Counted from the stretch's first letter, positions 1 through 8,410 are shown. The stretch: DNA of 64,000 bases from Atlantibacter subterraneus (GCF_027853245.1 NZ_JAPTZM010000004.1), one strand, 5' to 3'. A program made the numbers and translations. The notes: generated by a model from the letters alone, not told the origin.

Positions 1-242
1 TGACCCAGTAAGTGCGCGCAGGAGTGGCGGATAATCTCCAGTCCTTCGTCATCCTTCGCGGTGATGATAGCCAGTTGGGCGTCCTGTTCGATCAGGTCGC
101 TGGCATCGACTAATTCACCATTAACGCGGCCTGCGATACAGGCTTTTGCGAGACCCGGACCAATGTCCAGGGCAACATCCATGGGGCTTACAGCGTGGTC
201 ATAATGGCGTTGGCTGCCATCAGGAAGAGTAATAACGGGCAT
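1..242 (-). CDS. thrS: Threonyl-tRNA synthetase, N-terminal part (cut by window edge)
   Basis: Cytoplasmic enzyme that charges tRNA-Thr with threonine. Only the first 80 codons are here; the gene runs off the left edge. The translation begins MPVITLPDGSQRHYDHAVSP and contains the TGS-type ubiquitin-like domain followed by the start of the editing domain (IIRHSCAHLLGH). Start is the ATG at 242-240, preceded by an AAGGA ribosome site about 8 bases upstream, as in the E. coli leader. The gene is essential, and a prophage is integrated 29 bases upstream of its start, inside its autoregulatory leader, so its native promoter has been moved to the far side of the prophage. Identification is essentially certain from the sequence and from the host gene order on the other side. 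Confidence 0.97.
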   Translation of the reverse strand, partial: MPVITLPDGSQRHYDHAVSPMDVALDIGPGLAKACIAGRVNGELVDASDLIEQDAQLAIITAKDDEGLEIIRHSCAHLLG

Positions 243-263
243 TTTTTGTCCTTATTCGCAGTG

Positions 264-284
264 GTGACCCACACGAAAGATCAC
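264..284 (-). promoter_or_regulatory. thrS translational operator, anticodon-arm-like hairpin (domain 2)
   Basis: On the minus strand GTGATC (284-279) pairs with GGTCAC (269-264, one G-U pair) around a loop holding CGT at 275-273. This is the known thrS operator hairpin that imitates the tRNA-Thr anticodon arm. In E. coli, threonyl-tRNA synthetase binds it and blocks ribosome entry; the anticodon-like bases lie about 32 to 30 bases before the start codon, as they do here. The 5' arm and loop belong to the prophage att core; the 3' arm is host DNA. The hairpin is therefore rebuilt at attL after integration. Confidence 0.85.
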
Positions 285-292
285 ATACGAAA
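271..292. repeat. attL core, 22-bp direct repeat
   Basis: The 22 bases from 271 to 292 (starting acacgaaagatcacatac) are repeated exactly at 51395-51416, and the similarity stops on both sides. Together the copies bound a segment with a complete phage genome and an integrase gene next to one end, so they are read as attL and attR. The core falls in the thrS leader, not in a tRNA gene. Confidence 0.93.
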
Positions 293-348
293 GAATTTAA
301 TGAATTTATTCAGTACTTTGCGTAACCATCTAACCAACTAATGTTAAA

Positions 349-372
349 TTGGTACACAAATTGGTACACAAA
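349..372. repeat. Left arm-type integrase sites, two tandem 12-mers
   Basis: TTGGTACACAAA occurs twice in tandem, at 349-360 and 361-372, about 57 bases inside attL. The same motif occurs three times at the other prophage end, 51230-51265. Tandem short repeats on both arms of a tyrosine-recombinase att site are the usual arm-type binding sites for the integrase N-terminal domain. The binding role is inferred from position and repetition. Confidence 0.75.
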
Positions 373-534
373 TGATTTTTCAGCTTACTTTATGCATCAG
401 ATGTGTCTTGGCATGTTAACACCATTAATTTTGCGAATGTACCCGTTTAGGTCAATTCGTTTCATGGTGGCTCTTATTGATAGCGCGGGGTCCACAATAT
501 CCAATGACACGTTCAATCATTGAACGGTTAAGAG

Positions 535-554
535 ATCTGAAAACCGCGTAGTGT
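535..554 (+). repeat. Direct repeat left of the ShosTA-like cassette
   Basis: The 20 bases 535-554 contain gaaaaccgcgtagtgt and match 2791-2810 with one difference (19 of 20). Shorter common pieces follow both copies (catctg and ctactgctg), suggesting diverged copies of a longer sequence. The two copies bracket the two-gene cassette at 984-2523, as expected if the cassette was inserted by recombination between or with a short duplicated target. Confidence 0.6.
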
Positions 555-983
555 ATCGTGGCGAAAGCATGTCCCTGCCCATCTGAAACTACTGCTGGAT
601 ACACCCTTCTGTCTGTCGAACTTGTCTACTAATCGTCAAGGTCTGCTATGTGCCAGTAGCGGACGCTACTAACTCAATGGTAAGTTGAAAAACGGGGCAC
701 AAGTCAAAATGGTGAGCAAGTCAGAATAGAAAAACTAATTAAGGTGCTTGAGAAGTGCACTGCGAAAGACTAGCAGGGGGGACTTTAAGCGGGATAAAAT
801 CATCATGGGTCAAAAAAATGATAAGTTTTGGCACTACAAGATACGCAGATTTATCTGCGCCAAGATGATATCCTTAATTATATGACACAGATCAAATTCA
901 TATCAATGCCTTCATTTTCACTCTACTAAATTCTATATTTTTGCATAATATCTATTTACGAAAAATTATGTGAGATATCAAAA

Positions 984-1562
984 ATGCCTGAAATGGTTAA
1001 GGTTTGCTCTTGCGGAGTATACCATCCTTATTGGTCAGCTCCAGGCGAACGCAATGCTGCTTGTGATCGCATATCTAAATTGATGATGGATTTTAAGAAA
1101 GAGGACGCCTCCAATCATCAATACGCTGTCAGATTTTTTTCTGAGCTAGCTATAAAGGAATTGGCAAAGTATCGCTTTAAAGATGGCTCAGATTTTGTAT
1201 CCCGGCCTTTTCTAATTGCTATCGTCCCTTCCCATACTAAGGGAAGAGTATCCTCTTCACTAGTAACGGTAGCAGAGAATATCGTAAAAGCTTACCCAAA
1301 AGGGATTGTTAAGCTATGCTTGGAGCGAACTGTAACGGTACCAAGCGCACATTTAGAAGGAGGAGATCGTTCGATAGATGGCCACATGGACAGCATTGAG
1401 GTAAACGATGATAACTTCGATAACCGAAATGTGTTATTAATGGATGATGTCAAGACAACCGGTGGAAGTATGTCAGCTTGTTACCATTTACTGATGAAAG
1501 CTGGAGCAGAAAAAGTGTTGCGACTTGCATTATTGGAAACTGCAGGTTACGAGGAGTTTTAA
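984..1562 (+). CDS. Phosphoribosyltransferase-domain protein, ShosT-like
   Basis: 192-residue soluble protein. Residues about 148-165 carry the PRPP-binding loop of type I phosphoribosyltransferases (VLLMDDVKTTGGS), and the N-terminus has a CSCG motif like the ComF family. It overlaps the ribosome site of the following DprA-like gene, whose GTG start comes 2 bases after this stop, so the two are translationally coupled. The pair PRTase plus DprA matches the ShosTA toxin-antitoxin/anti-phage system, where as I recall the PRTase protein is the toxin. The DNA is much more AT-rich than the late genes, as expected for cargo acquired separately. The ribosome site is weak (GAGAT), which may keep expression low. 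Alternative: a ComF-like protein unrelated to defence. Confidence 0.75.
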   Translation: MPEMVKVCSCGVYHPYWSAPGERNAACDRISKLMMDFKKEDASNHQYAVRFFSELAIKELAKYRFKDGSDFVSRPFLIAIVPSHTKGRVSSSLVTVAENIVKAYPKGIVKLCLERTVTVPSAHLEGGDRSIDGHMDSIEVNDDNFDNRNVLLMDDVKTTGGSMSACYHLLMKAGAEKVLRLALLETAGYEEF

Positions 1563-1563
1563 T

Positions 1564-2523
1564 GTGAATTCTGAAGAATTTAAAAGTATTCTTGGTCTTA
1601 CGATACAGATGGGGAGAATATCCTCGGATCAGAGTGTCTTAAAATTCTTCGACGCTATTGATTTTTCAGTTGTTCGAGATTTACGTGATTTAGCTGAAGC
1701 TGTAAATCATGTCGGTAACATGAAAAAAATTCTTTCAGAAAGTGATATTTCGATAGCACAGGCTGAGCTTGAAAATCACTTTAAGCATGACATTTTTCCT
1801 ATTCCTTTTGGTTCTTATAATTACCCGTCGTGTCTTGCTATTACACCGAATGCACCTGCAATGCTTTATATTAAAGGGCATAAGGAAATTTTATCTGAAT
1901 TGCCCGGAGTGGCAATTGTTGGCTCAAGGAACATATCTCCAGCAGGAGAAGAAATAACAAGAAGAATTACTAATCAAGTTGTTTCTGCCGGTTATATTGT
2001 CATTAGTGGTCTCGCCATTGGTACAGATGCAAATGCACATAAAGCAACCTTACAAGCAAAAGGGAAAACGATTGCAGTCTTAGCTCACGGCTTGGAAGAA
2101 GCTAAGCCAAAACAAAATAGCCGCCTAGCGCATGAGATTTTAGAAAAGGGCGGAGCATGGATTTCTGAGTATCCAATGGGAAGACCGGCTCAAAAGCAGT
2201 CCTTCGTACAAAGAAATAGAATTCAAGTTGGGCTATCAGCCGGTTCAATTTTGATTGAAGGTGCACGTGATAGTGGAACAATGACTCAGGCTGAATTTGC
2301 AAACAAAGCTTCGCGACCTGTATTTGCTGTTGTTCCTCATATAGAGGGGAACCCGCTTAATTTACATTGTGATGGCACTATTGATTTAGTCCAAAATAAT
2401 AAGGCGATAGGATTGAAAACTAAGCAAGATTATGTAGGGATGTTAACAATAATAAATAAATCCAAAGATAAATTGATAGATTTAAAAAAATCGCATGTTC
2501 AACAAGGATTAAATTTATTTTGA
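1564..2523 (+). CDS. DprA/Smf-like DNA-processing protein, ShosA-like
   Basis: 319 residues from the GTG at 1564, preferred over an upstream in-frame ATG at 1525 because a GAGGAG ribosome site (1551-1556) precedes it and it begins right after the upstream gene. The Rossmann-like DprA core is clear: AIVGSR, then SGLAIGTDANAHKATL, the basic RNRIQVGLS segment and the SGTMTQAEFA motif. Classical DprA loads RecA on single-stranded DNA. Here the gene pairs with a phosphoribosyltransferase at a prophage end, so a role as the antitoxin or partner in a ShosTA-like abortive-infection module is inferred. No C-terminal winged-helix domain is evident. No mobility gene accompanies it. Confidence 0.8.
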   Translation: MNSEEFKSILGLTIQMGRISSDQSVLKFFDAIDFSVVRDLRDLAEAVNHVGNMKKILSESDISIAQAELENHFKHDIFPIPFGSYNYPSCLAITPNAPAMLYIKGHKEILSELPGVAIVGSRNISPAGEEITRRITNQVVSAGYIVISGLAIGTDANAHKATLQAKGKTIAVLAHGLEEAKPKQNSRLAHEILEKGGAWISEYPMGRPAQKQSFVQRNRIQVGLSAGSILIEGARDSGTMTQAEFANKASRPVFAVVPHIEGNPLNLHCDGTIDLVQNNKAIGLKTKQDYVGMLTIINKSKDKLIDLKKSHVQQGLNLF

Positions 2524-3025
2524 AAGAAACCCTTAACAACCTTGATTACGTGTGGCTCTTCATAGCCAAGCTATAACATTCAAAAATATTCACCACAATC
2601 CCGGTTCAATATTTCTTTTTTCGCTCGTAAGGTTGGCCACAACTCCAGCAATACCCTACCTTCACTGGAATTACAACCTTCACAATACTGCCTAACATAT
2701 CACCACAAGTTCCGCTACTCGCTCAAAGCGGACATACCTCAAACCATGATTGCTCGCTTATAATGCTGCTCGCTATTTTACCCTCAGCAAATCCGAAAAC
2801 CGCGTAGTGTGCCTCTTTTCATCTGCTACTGCTGCTGTATACCTTGCCCCGCAATGAATGGTGTCCCCCTTCCGTCTTTCGCATCAATTACTTTTGGCGG
2901 GCTTTGCCAGGTCCGTCGTTACGAAGGAAAGTAAAATATTGCTAAAGTAATGCTCCATGTTGCCGTTATGTTATACACCTGCGTCCTGAACGCAGGATAT
3001 CTAATAAAAAGACTAAGGGATTGAC
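2524..3025. other. Gene-free spacer after the defence cassette
   Basis: About 500 bases with no supported coding region. It holds the second copy of the direct repeat (2791-2810) and an inverted repeat tccgct/agcgga at 2713-2734 related to the one near 661. The spacer ends at a plus-strand terminator, which would stop any transcript from the 984-2523 operon before it runs antisense into the tail genes. Confidence 0.5.
2791..2810 (+). repeat. Direct repeat right of the ShosTA-like cassette
   Basis: Second copy of the imperfect 20-bp repeat, 19 of 20 identical to 535-554, including gaaaaccgcgtagtgt at 2795-2810. Confidence 0.6.
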
Positions 3026-3051
3026 GCCCGCGCCCGTGCGGGCTTTTTTTT
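3026..3051 (+). terminator. Intrinsic terminator facing the tail genes
   Basis: GCCCGC at 3026-3031 pairs with GCGGGC at 3038-3043, followed by eight T on the plus strand. It ends rightward transcription from the ShosTA-like cassette and insulates the minus-strand late operon. Confidence 0.8.
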
Positions 3052-3054
3052 AAG

Positions 3055-3228
3055 CTATTCCTTGCCTTCAAGTGCTCGCTTAATAAACTCAAGCTTGGCT
3101 GTCTGCCGACGCATCTCAAGCAGGTGCAGCGCTTCGTACGCTTCAATGCCGACGAGATTTTGTTCCCCTAACGCATCAAGGTCACGCTTCAACATTTCGA
3201 TTTCATCATGAGTAATCAGTGGTCGCAT
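3055..3228 (-). CDS. Small hypothetical protein at the end of the late operon
   Basis: 57 residues starting MRPLITHDEIEMLKRDLDAL, predicted mostly helical and charged. The ATG at 3228 is chosen because a strong GGAGGG ribosome site lies 7 bases before it; longer upstream readings lack one. It is the last gene of the leftward late operon, just after the tail fibre gene, a place where tail fibre chaperones or small accessory genes are common. I do not recognise a family. Confidence 0.6.
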   Translation of the reverse strand: MRPLITHDEIEMLKRDLDALGEQNLVGIEAYEALHLLEMRRQTAKLEFIKRALEGKE

Positions 3229-3351
3229 AGTAGTCCCTCCAGTTAACAGCTTCAGGTAAAGAGGCATGTTAATACGGATATTCAGCCTGATCACTTCACC
3301 TTTTCTGATATAAACAGCAAATACTGAGGCAGGCGTAACGCTTTGTTTCAA

Positions 3352-4686
3352 CTAATTATCAAAGGACATTTCATACAGTCGTTGTTGCTCCGCGTCCCGT
3401 TGCTCCCGCTCATATTCCGCGCGCATCTCCTCAGAGCGCCGCGCCTGCTCAACATTCCAGAGGCTGTTTACCGGCATCTCGACACGTAGATCGACACAGC
3501 GTCCGGCGGGTATGTCAACCGGGTCACCATCGTTTATTCCGTCGATTTCGTTACGTGCGAACCGCGGCGCCGTAGGGTGAGTACGATGATAGGTTGTCAG
3601 CAGAATGCTGCCGTCGGGCTCAATTTTATAGTCAACCCAGAGCAACGGTTGTTTGTTGCGATCGAGCGGAATTTCAATACCGCCGTCAATACCGCCCCAG
3701 GCCGGATCTGAGTTAAAACCCAGCACGCCGGAAATTCGATAGACGCCTGTTCTGATGCGCTGAACATCAACGCCAGCAGATTCCGCGTTCAGTTCTGCGC
3801 TGCCGTCGCCTGCGACTTTAACGACCGGAGACGCTTTTTTCAGGTAGCCGTTGCCATCTATGACAGTGTTGCCCTGGTGATAAAACTCGTACGCCACCGC
3901 CCCCATCGACCAGCCGCCGATTTTGAACCGGTTATCAGTGTCCAGGCCAACGAGACAACCGAACTGGCCGCCTCGCTCATAGGCTATTACTGCTGACGCA
4001 GCGTTATTCGCGTTGTTACCGATATTGAACGCTGCAGCTATCGCGGAAGTGTAGTTATTAGCATACCCAATTCCCGGCGTATTGCTCGATGACAGCCGCA
4101 ACAGCTGCGAGCCGGCAATGTTGGCATTACCCAGAACGGGTATATTGCCACCTGCCACGCCCGTGTCTCTCGTTGCCACACTGCCAAGCCCCAGCCCGGT
4201 ACGCGCGGCGGATTGGGTCGTCGCTCCAGTCCCGCCCTGAGCTACAGGCACCGCACCACCAACCTTATCGGCTTTACCAGTCAACGCCGTTGTGATGCCG
4301 TTCCATGCGGGACCTGTCCATGATGAGCCATCCGGAAGCCTCACCGTTACGTTGCCCGTGCCGCTAAAAATGCTCTGCCAGTTTTGTTTGTCATAGTTCA
4401 GGCCTCGCAGCGCTTCTGCGCTCTGGGCTACCAGCGCGGCAGTAACAAGGTTCATCGCAAAACGCGTGATAGCAGACCATGCGGCACCAGATTGAGTAGG
4501 TCCGGTGTAGTTGCTGACAAGTGTCAGCGAGGTATTGCTGTTTATTGCCTTAACCGGAAGTGTGTAAGGTATTCCCCCAACGGTCACAACAATGAAGTCA
4601 CCGGCTGCCAGTTCATTAGAAAAAACAGTGCCAGCACCGGAAACTGCATCAGAGTTATTCGTAAGAGTTAACGTTCCTGCTGACAT
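3352..4686 (-). CDS. Tail fibre protein
   Basis: 444 residues. The start is the ATG at 4686 with GGAG upstream; an apparent N-terminal extension reads through the terminator hairpin and is discarded. The N-terminal third resembles the adaptor region of lambdoid side tail fibres, followed by a collar repeat (PVAQGGTGATT, residues about 150-160) typical of phage tail fibre repeats, then a beta-rich receptor-binding part and a charged helical C-terminus. It sits directly downstream of the J-type tail tip gene, the standard location of the host-range fibre. No separate fibre assembly chaperone was recognised. Probable role: receptor binding at the distal tail. Confidence 0.85.
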   Translation of the reverse strand: MSAGTLTLTNNSDAVSGAGTVFSNELAAGDFIVVTVGGIPYTLPVKAINSNTSLTLVSNYTGPTQSGAAWSAITRFAMNLVTAALVAQSAEALRGLNYDKQNWQSIFSGTGNVTVRLPDGSSWTGPAWNGITTALTGKADKVGGAVPVAQGGTGATTQSAARTGLGLGSVATRDTGVAGGNIPVLGNANIAGSQLLRLSSSNTPGIGYANNYTSAIAAAFNIGNNANNAASAVIAYERGGQFGCLVGLDTDNRFKIGGWSMGAVAYEFYHQGNTVIDGNGYLKKASPVVKVAGDGSAELNAESAGVDVQRIRTGVYRISGVLGFNSDPAWGGIDGGIEIPLDRNKQPLLWVDYKIEPDGSILLTTYHRTHPTAPRFARNEIDGINDGDPVDIPAGRCVDLRVEMPVNSLWNVEQARRSEEMRAEYEREQRDAEQQRLYEMSFDN

Positions 4687-4713
4687 AGAGAATCTCCAGA
4701 ATGAATATAAAAA

Positions 4714-4731
4714 AACCCGCCGGAGCGGGTT
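4714..4731 (-). terminator. Intrinsic terminator between J and the tail fibre
   Basis: Minus-strand hairpin AACCCGC/GCGGGTT followed by a run of T (complement of the A-run 4709-4715). It overlaps the stop of the J-type gene. Late transcription must pass it, which fits Q-type antitermination. Confidence 0.75.
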
Positions 4732-7700
4732 AGTTGGTCTGTGCGAAAGAGCCGGCTCCTCGCATGATGAGCATTGTGGGAGAGAGTATTTTCCCTGTTC
4801 CACCAAGTCCGGTCGCAGCCTGAATGGAGCAGGTTACGACCCTGGCTGTCGTGCGAATACTGTGCATGACCGTTGAGCTTCCGCCGCGCGGGCGTGAGCC
4901 GCCGACTGGCCCGTACACATCAAAGGATTTAGCGTTGCCGTTGATAGTTATCGTGACGGTCGTGCTCCCTTCCTGGGCCTGGCTGTTGTTATGCTCAACC
5001 ACTGCCATTACAACAATCTGTTTTTCGAGGAAGTTCTGGGAGCTGTCAGTGTACTGGAATGACCGGATTTCATTGCTCGATGCTCCGGTATCAGCGAAGA
5101 CCTGGCCGTTTGCGACGTCACCCACAAAGCTGCTGGCTTCAACGGTACCGGTGAATTTACCGTCAGTAGCGTAAACCGTGCCGTTAAACACGCCGTCTGT
5201 CGCATAGACAGAGCCAGTGAACGATCCTGCGCTGGCGTAGACAGTTCCCTTCACGGTGACCCCAGTGAAGTATGCAAACCCACTCTTGTTAACATGCCAC
5301 CCGATGTTTCCGGTGCCGTCCCAGTTCGTCGACTGGATGTACTGGCCGATTTTTGTATTATCAATGCTGGCATTCTGGATAAAAGCCGACCGCAAAAATA
5401 CCTGGCCGTTAAATACAAAAAATGCAGCTTCATAACTTCCCGGATCACTTCCGGAATAAATACCGAACTGGTCAGCAGCAAAAACAGCCGTTGATTTATA
5501 TCCCCCGCTACCGTTTGGTTCAATAGACATACCGAAGCCGGTGTTATATTTCACGCCATTCCTGACAATGCCCATATTCAATGTATATGAGGCTTTAGCA
5601 GAACCATCACTTTTAACTTCAGCATTCATCTTCTGATTTATTGCGCTAGACAAATCTCCTACTTGAGATTGAACGTAGGTATTAAGACTGGAAATTGCCT
5701 GAGAATTATTGCTGATTGCCGTTTGTTGCTGAATTATTGTCGCATTGACACTATCAAACTGCGAACTGACGCTGGTTGTTAATTGTGCAAGAGCCTGATC
5801 GACAGAGGCAACTGTCGTTCTGATGACAATAATTTCCGCCCTTACTGACCCCAATTGCTCGAACTGCCGGTCTACCGTCCCATGATTTGCCAGTGCATTT
5901 TGCAGAATGCCATCCAGATTTGTGTCTATCCCGGCCTGCACGTTCTTAAATGCCTCAGAGTCGCGTACCGCTTCATCGATATATTCAAACATGCCCGGAA
6001 TATCTGAAGACGCCTGGCCTGACGACTCAACGAAACCGGATACACCAAACGCGTTACGAGTACGCACGTACATGTAATACGTTGTGTCAGCTTTCAGTCC
6101 ATGTAAATTCCACTGACTGGCGCGCCCGAGGAACTGCGTCTGGTCTTCGATAAGGGCAGGATTAACGACACGGTGCTCCCCGCCGTACCAGAATTCAAAC
6201 GTGGTATCGGATGTGGCAGTCACACGCATAACCGGAACGATATCTGCTGAAAAAATACCGGGCGTCCAGATAACGGATGACGGTTCCAGTGGCGCACCGA
6301 TGATAAGGTTTACCTGGGTTTCAGCACCTTTCATGCCGTTTTCGTTGCGGCCACGCACCCCGAGAATGTAATTCCCGGCATTCAGGCCGTAAAACTCATA
6401 ACGGAACTGGTCGGTTTCATACTGAGCAACAACCGCCCCGCTTTCGTTATAGACATACAGTTCGAACATCAGCTTTTTGGTGGTTGTAGCGGTTTCCCAG
6501 GTCGCTGTAACCTGCACGGTTTCGCTGTTGGTATTCAGGATACGAAGGTTCTCAATGTTCGGCACCCGGTAGCCATTCAGGGTGTCGGTCGGCATTTCAA
6601 AAACCGCACCCTCGTCCACGATGGCCTGTTTGTTTGGGTCGTGCTGCGCTGCCGTGATGCTGTATACCGAGTTATTTTCCGTTTCGGCAATACTCAGGAT
6701 GCGGAAAAGACGGACCGAGATTTCACTGATGGCGATGGCGAATACAGTGCCATCACGTACCCAGGCAGGAACGCTGCGCAGGGTAATGACGCGTCCGGAC
6801 ACGCTCACGATGGGGTATTTCAAAAACTTTCCGTTGCTGCCCATAAGCGACATGTTGTCGCCCGGCGAAACCAGACTGGAAACGTCCGCATCAACGGTAA
6901 TATTCGCGCCGGAGTGCGAAACAATCCGCCCGCCCAGCCGCGTACCGGCATAGTCGTTATCCATGATTTCCACGACATCGCCAGGCGTAAAAGCAATCGC
7001 ATCCCGGGCCATCTGGAAAGTTAACCGGCTACTCTCCCGTTTTGCGGTTTCAAGTAACCATTTCCCGGCGCGCCACGCCTGTCCGCGAGACGTGCAGCCA
7101 AACGCCTCGATAGTCGTCTCGTTATAGTTCCCGCGCGCGATCATGGCATCGTCGGAAACATATTCCTTCACCTGCTCCCAGCCGTTATCCGGGTCAGTCC
7201 AGGATACCACCACCGCGTTGTATTTTTCGGCCCGTTTAACCGAGCTGCGGCTGAATTTCCCGTCAACAACATTCGCATTGGTGATGGTGGCAACCGGATC
7301 CTGAGGCGTGTCCAGCATGACCGTGAGACGAAGGCCATCCCACAGGGCAATGCCCCTGAACATCCCGGCGATTTTATCCAGGATATCGCGGGCGCTGGCC
7401 TGCTCAGTAATGTAGGCATTCAGTGTCATACGCGGCTCTTTGCCGCCATAGCCATCGTTCACCGGCTGATCGCAATACTGTGAAAGGATATAAAGCGCAC
7501 CGTCGTCGACATCGATATAGCCCGCGCGCCGGGCCAGGCCAAAGCGCGTATTTTTCACCAGCTCGCGAAAGAGCCAGGCCGGGTTGTTCGTCCACGCTTT
7601 TTTGAATCCGCCAGTCCACAACCCCGAATAGGTTCTGGTAATCGGGTCGTAGTTATCCGGAACGTCCACAATCAGCCCGCGCAGGTGATAAGTGCGGCTT

Positions 7701-8401
7701 GGGGTGTCCCTGTACTGGTCACGGTCAATCACTGCACCGGCAATAGCCGAAAACGGGTAGTTCAGGTTGTCGTCAGTAATCTGGCTGTAACTGTTCCAGG
7801 TGGTACCATTGGACAGCAGGTCGCCGTTGCTGTCCGGTGTGATACGGCGAACGCGGATATCGAAAGGTTTCGTTGTCGGCGCATCGATAACGTGCGCCTC
7901 AAGATATTCGCCAGAGATTTTCCCGGTGATAGTGACCACTTTTTGCTGAATGAATGCCCCGCCGGCAACGCGGGTTTCGATCACCATCGTCACAGAGGTA
8001 TTTTTCTGGTTCCCTTTCGTATCCTGCTCGGCCAGCCCCGTCACACCGATATTCAGCCGCACGCGCGTGACGTCCTGATCGGTAATTGTGCGAACCAGTG
8101 GCGTATTGAAAGTGACCTCGGTATTAACGATGCTGGTCGCCTCGATGGCGGAAAAGCCGTTAATGGGACTCTGGAATTCCGAACCGGGTCGCCATGCCGC
8201 GCTAACGCCATTCACGCTTACGTTGCCGGCAGAATCCGTGATGGGAGTTTTATTCAGCATGAAAGAAGAAAGGTGTGACTGGTCAACCGGTCCGTAAATC
8301 GGACCTTCACTGATGAGATCCAGCACGCGGTAAAACTGTTTTGATTTGAGGTTATCGTCGAGAAGTTTGGGAGTACTGGCCTTGCCGCCGCCTGAAGACA
8401 T
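4730..8401 (-). CDS. J: Tail tip / host specificity protein J
   Basis: 1223 residues, close to lambda J length. The N-terminal region begins MSSGGGKASTPKLLDDNLKS and shows the usual J beginning (LDLISEGPIYGPVD), then the tip attachment domain (PSRTYHLRGLIVDVPDNYDP, residues about 238-257), fibronectin-like repeats in the middle, a coiled-coil stretch near residues 830-910 and a repetitive beta region (GTVYA, GSVYATDG, GTVYATDG) near the C-terminus. Forms the central tail tip and commonly contacts the outer-membrane receptor. It follows the I-type assembly gene with 9 bases between. Confidence 0.93.
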   Translation of the reverse strand: MSSGGGKASTPKLLDDNLKSKQFYRVLDLISEGPIYGPVDQSHLSSFMLNKTPITDSAGNVSVNGVSAAWRPGSEFQSPINGFSAIEATSIVNTEVTFNTPLVRTITDQDVTRVRLNIGVTGLAEQDTKGNQKNTSVTMVIETRVAGGAFIQQKVVTITGKISGEYLEAHVIDAPTTKPFDIRVRRITPDSNGDLLSNGTTWNSYSQITDDNLNYPFSAIAGAVIDRDQYRDTPSRTYHLRGLIVDVPDNYDPITRTYSGLWTGGFKKAWTNNPAWLFRELVKNTRFGLARRAGYIDVDDGALYILSQYCDQPVNDGYGGKEPRMTLNAYITEQASARDILDKIAGMFRGIALWDGLRLTVMLDTPQDPVATITNANVVDGKFSRSSVKRAEKYNAVVVSWTDPDNGWEQVKEYVSDDAMIARGNYNETTIEAFGCTSRGQAWRAGKWLLETAKRESSRLTFQMARDAIAFTPGDVVEIMDNDYAGTRLGGRIVSHSGANITVDADVSSLVSPGDNMSLMGSNGKFLKYPIVSVSGRVITLRSVPAWVRDGTVFAIAISEISVRLFRILSIAETENNSVYSITAAQHDPNKQAIVDEGAVFEMPTDTLNGYRVPNIENLRILNTNSETVQVTATWETATTTKKLMFELYVYNESGAVVAQYETDQFRYEFYGLNAGNYILGVRGRNENGMKGAETQVNLIIGAPLEPSSVIWTPGIFSADIVPVMRVTATSDTTFEFWYGGEHRVVNPALIEDQTQFLGRASQWNLHGLKADTTYYMYVRTRNAFGVSGFVESSGQASSDIPGMFEYIDEAVRDSEAFKNVQAGIDTNLDGILQNALANHGTVDRQFEQLGSVRAEIIVIRTTVASVDQALAQLTTSVSSQFDSVNATIIQQQTAISNNSQAISSLNTYVQSQVGDLSSAINQKMNAEVKSDGSAKASYTLNMGIVRNGVKYNTGFGMSIEPNGSGGYKSTAVFAADQFGIYSGSDPGSYEAAFFVFNGQVFLRSAFIQNASIDNTKIGQYIQSTNWDGTGNIGWHVNKSGFAYFTGVTVKGTVYASAGSFTGSVYATDGVFNGTVYATDGKFTGTVEASSFVGDVANGQVFADTGASSNEIRSFQYTDSSQNFLEKQIVVMAVVEHNNSQAQEGSTTVTITINGNAKSFDVYGPVGGSRPRGGSSTVMHSIRTTARVVTCSIQAATGLGGTGKILSPTMLIMRGAGSFAQTN

Positions 8402-8410
8402 AATGTCACC

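Larger units (their letters stand above)
293..983. other. Gene-poor left prophage end
   Basis: No convincing gene between attL and the defence cassette. The stretch holds the two arm-type sites, one copy of a 20-bp direct repeat (535-554), and a perfect small inverted repeat agtagcg/cgctact at 661-676. On the minus strand a 22-codon ORF (465-397, starting MKRIDLNGYIRK) points at thrS and could be a gene remnant. Some minus-strand promoter here must supply thrS transcription in the lysogen, but no candidate is good enough to name. Upstream of 984 the DNA is very AT-rich, with TATATT at 934-939 as a weak -10 candidate. Confidence 0.5.

Noticed and set aside
341..523. 60-codon plus-strand ORF at the left prophage end
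   Set aside because: Runs across the arm-type repeats (giving NWYTNWYTN) and has no ribosome site; not coding.
6582..8297. Long plus-strand ORFs opposite the J gene (for example 7685-8278)
   Set aside because: Arg/Gly/Val-rich mirror translations of a well-supported tail tip gene, without domains or ribosome sites. Kept as shadows, in contrast to the ORF at 22361, which has coherent domains.
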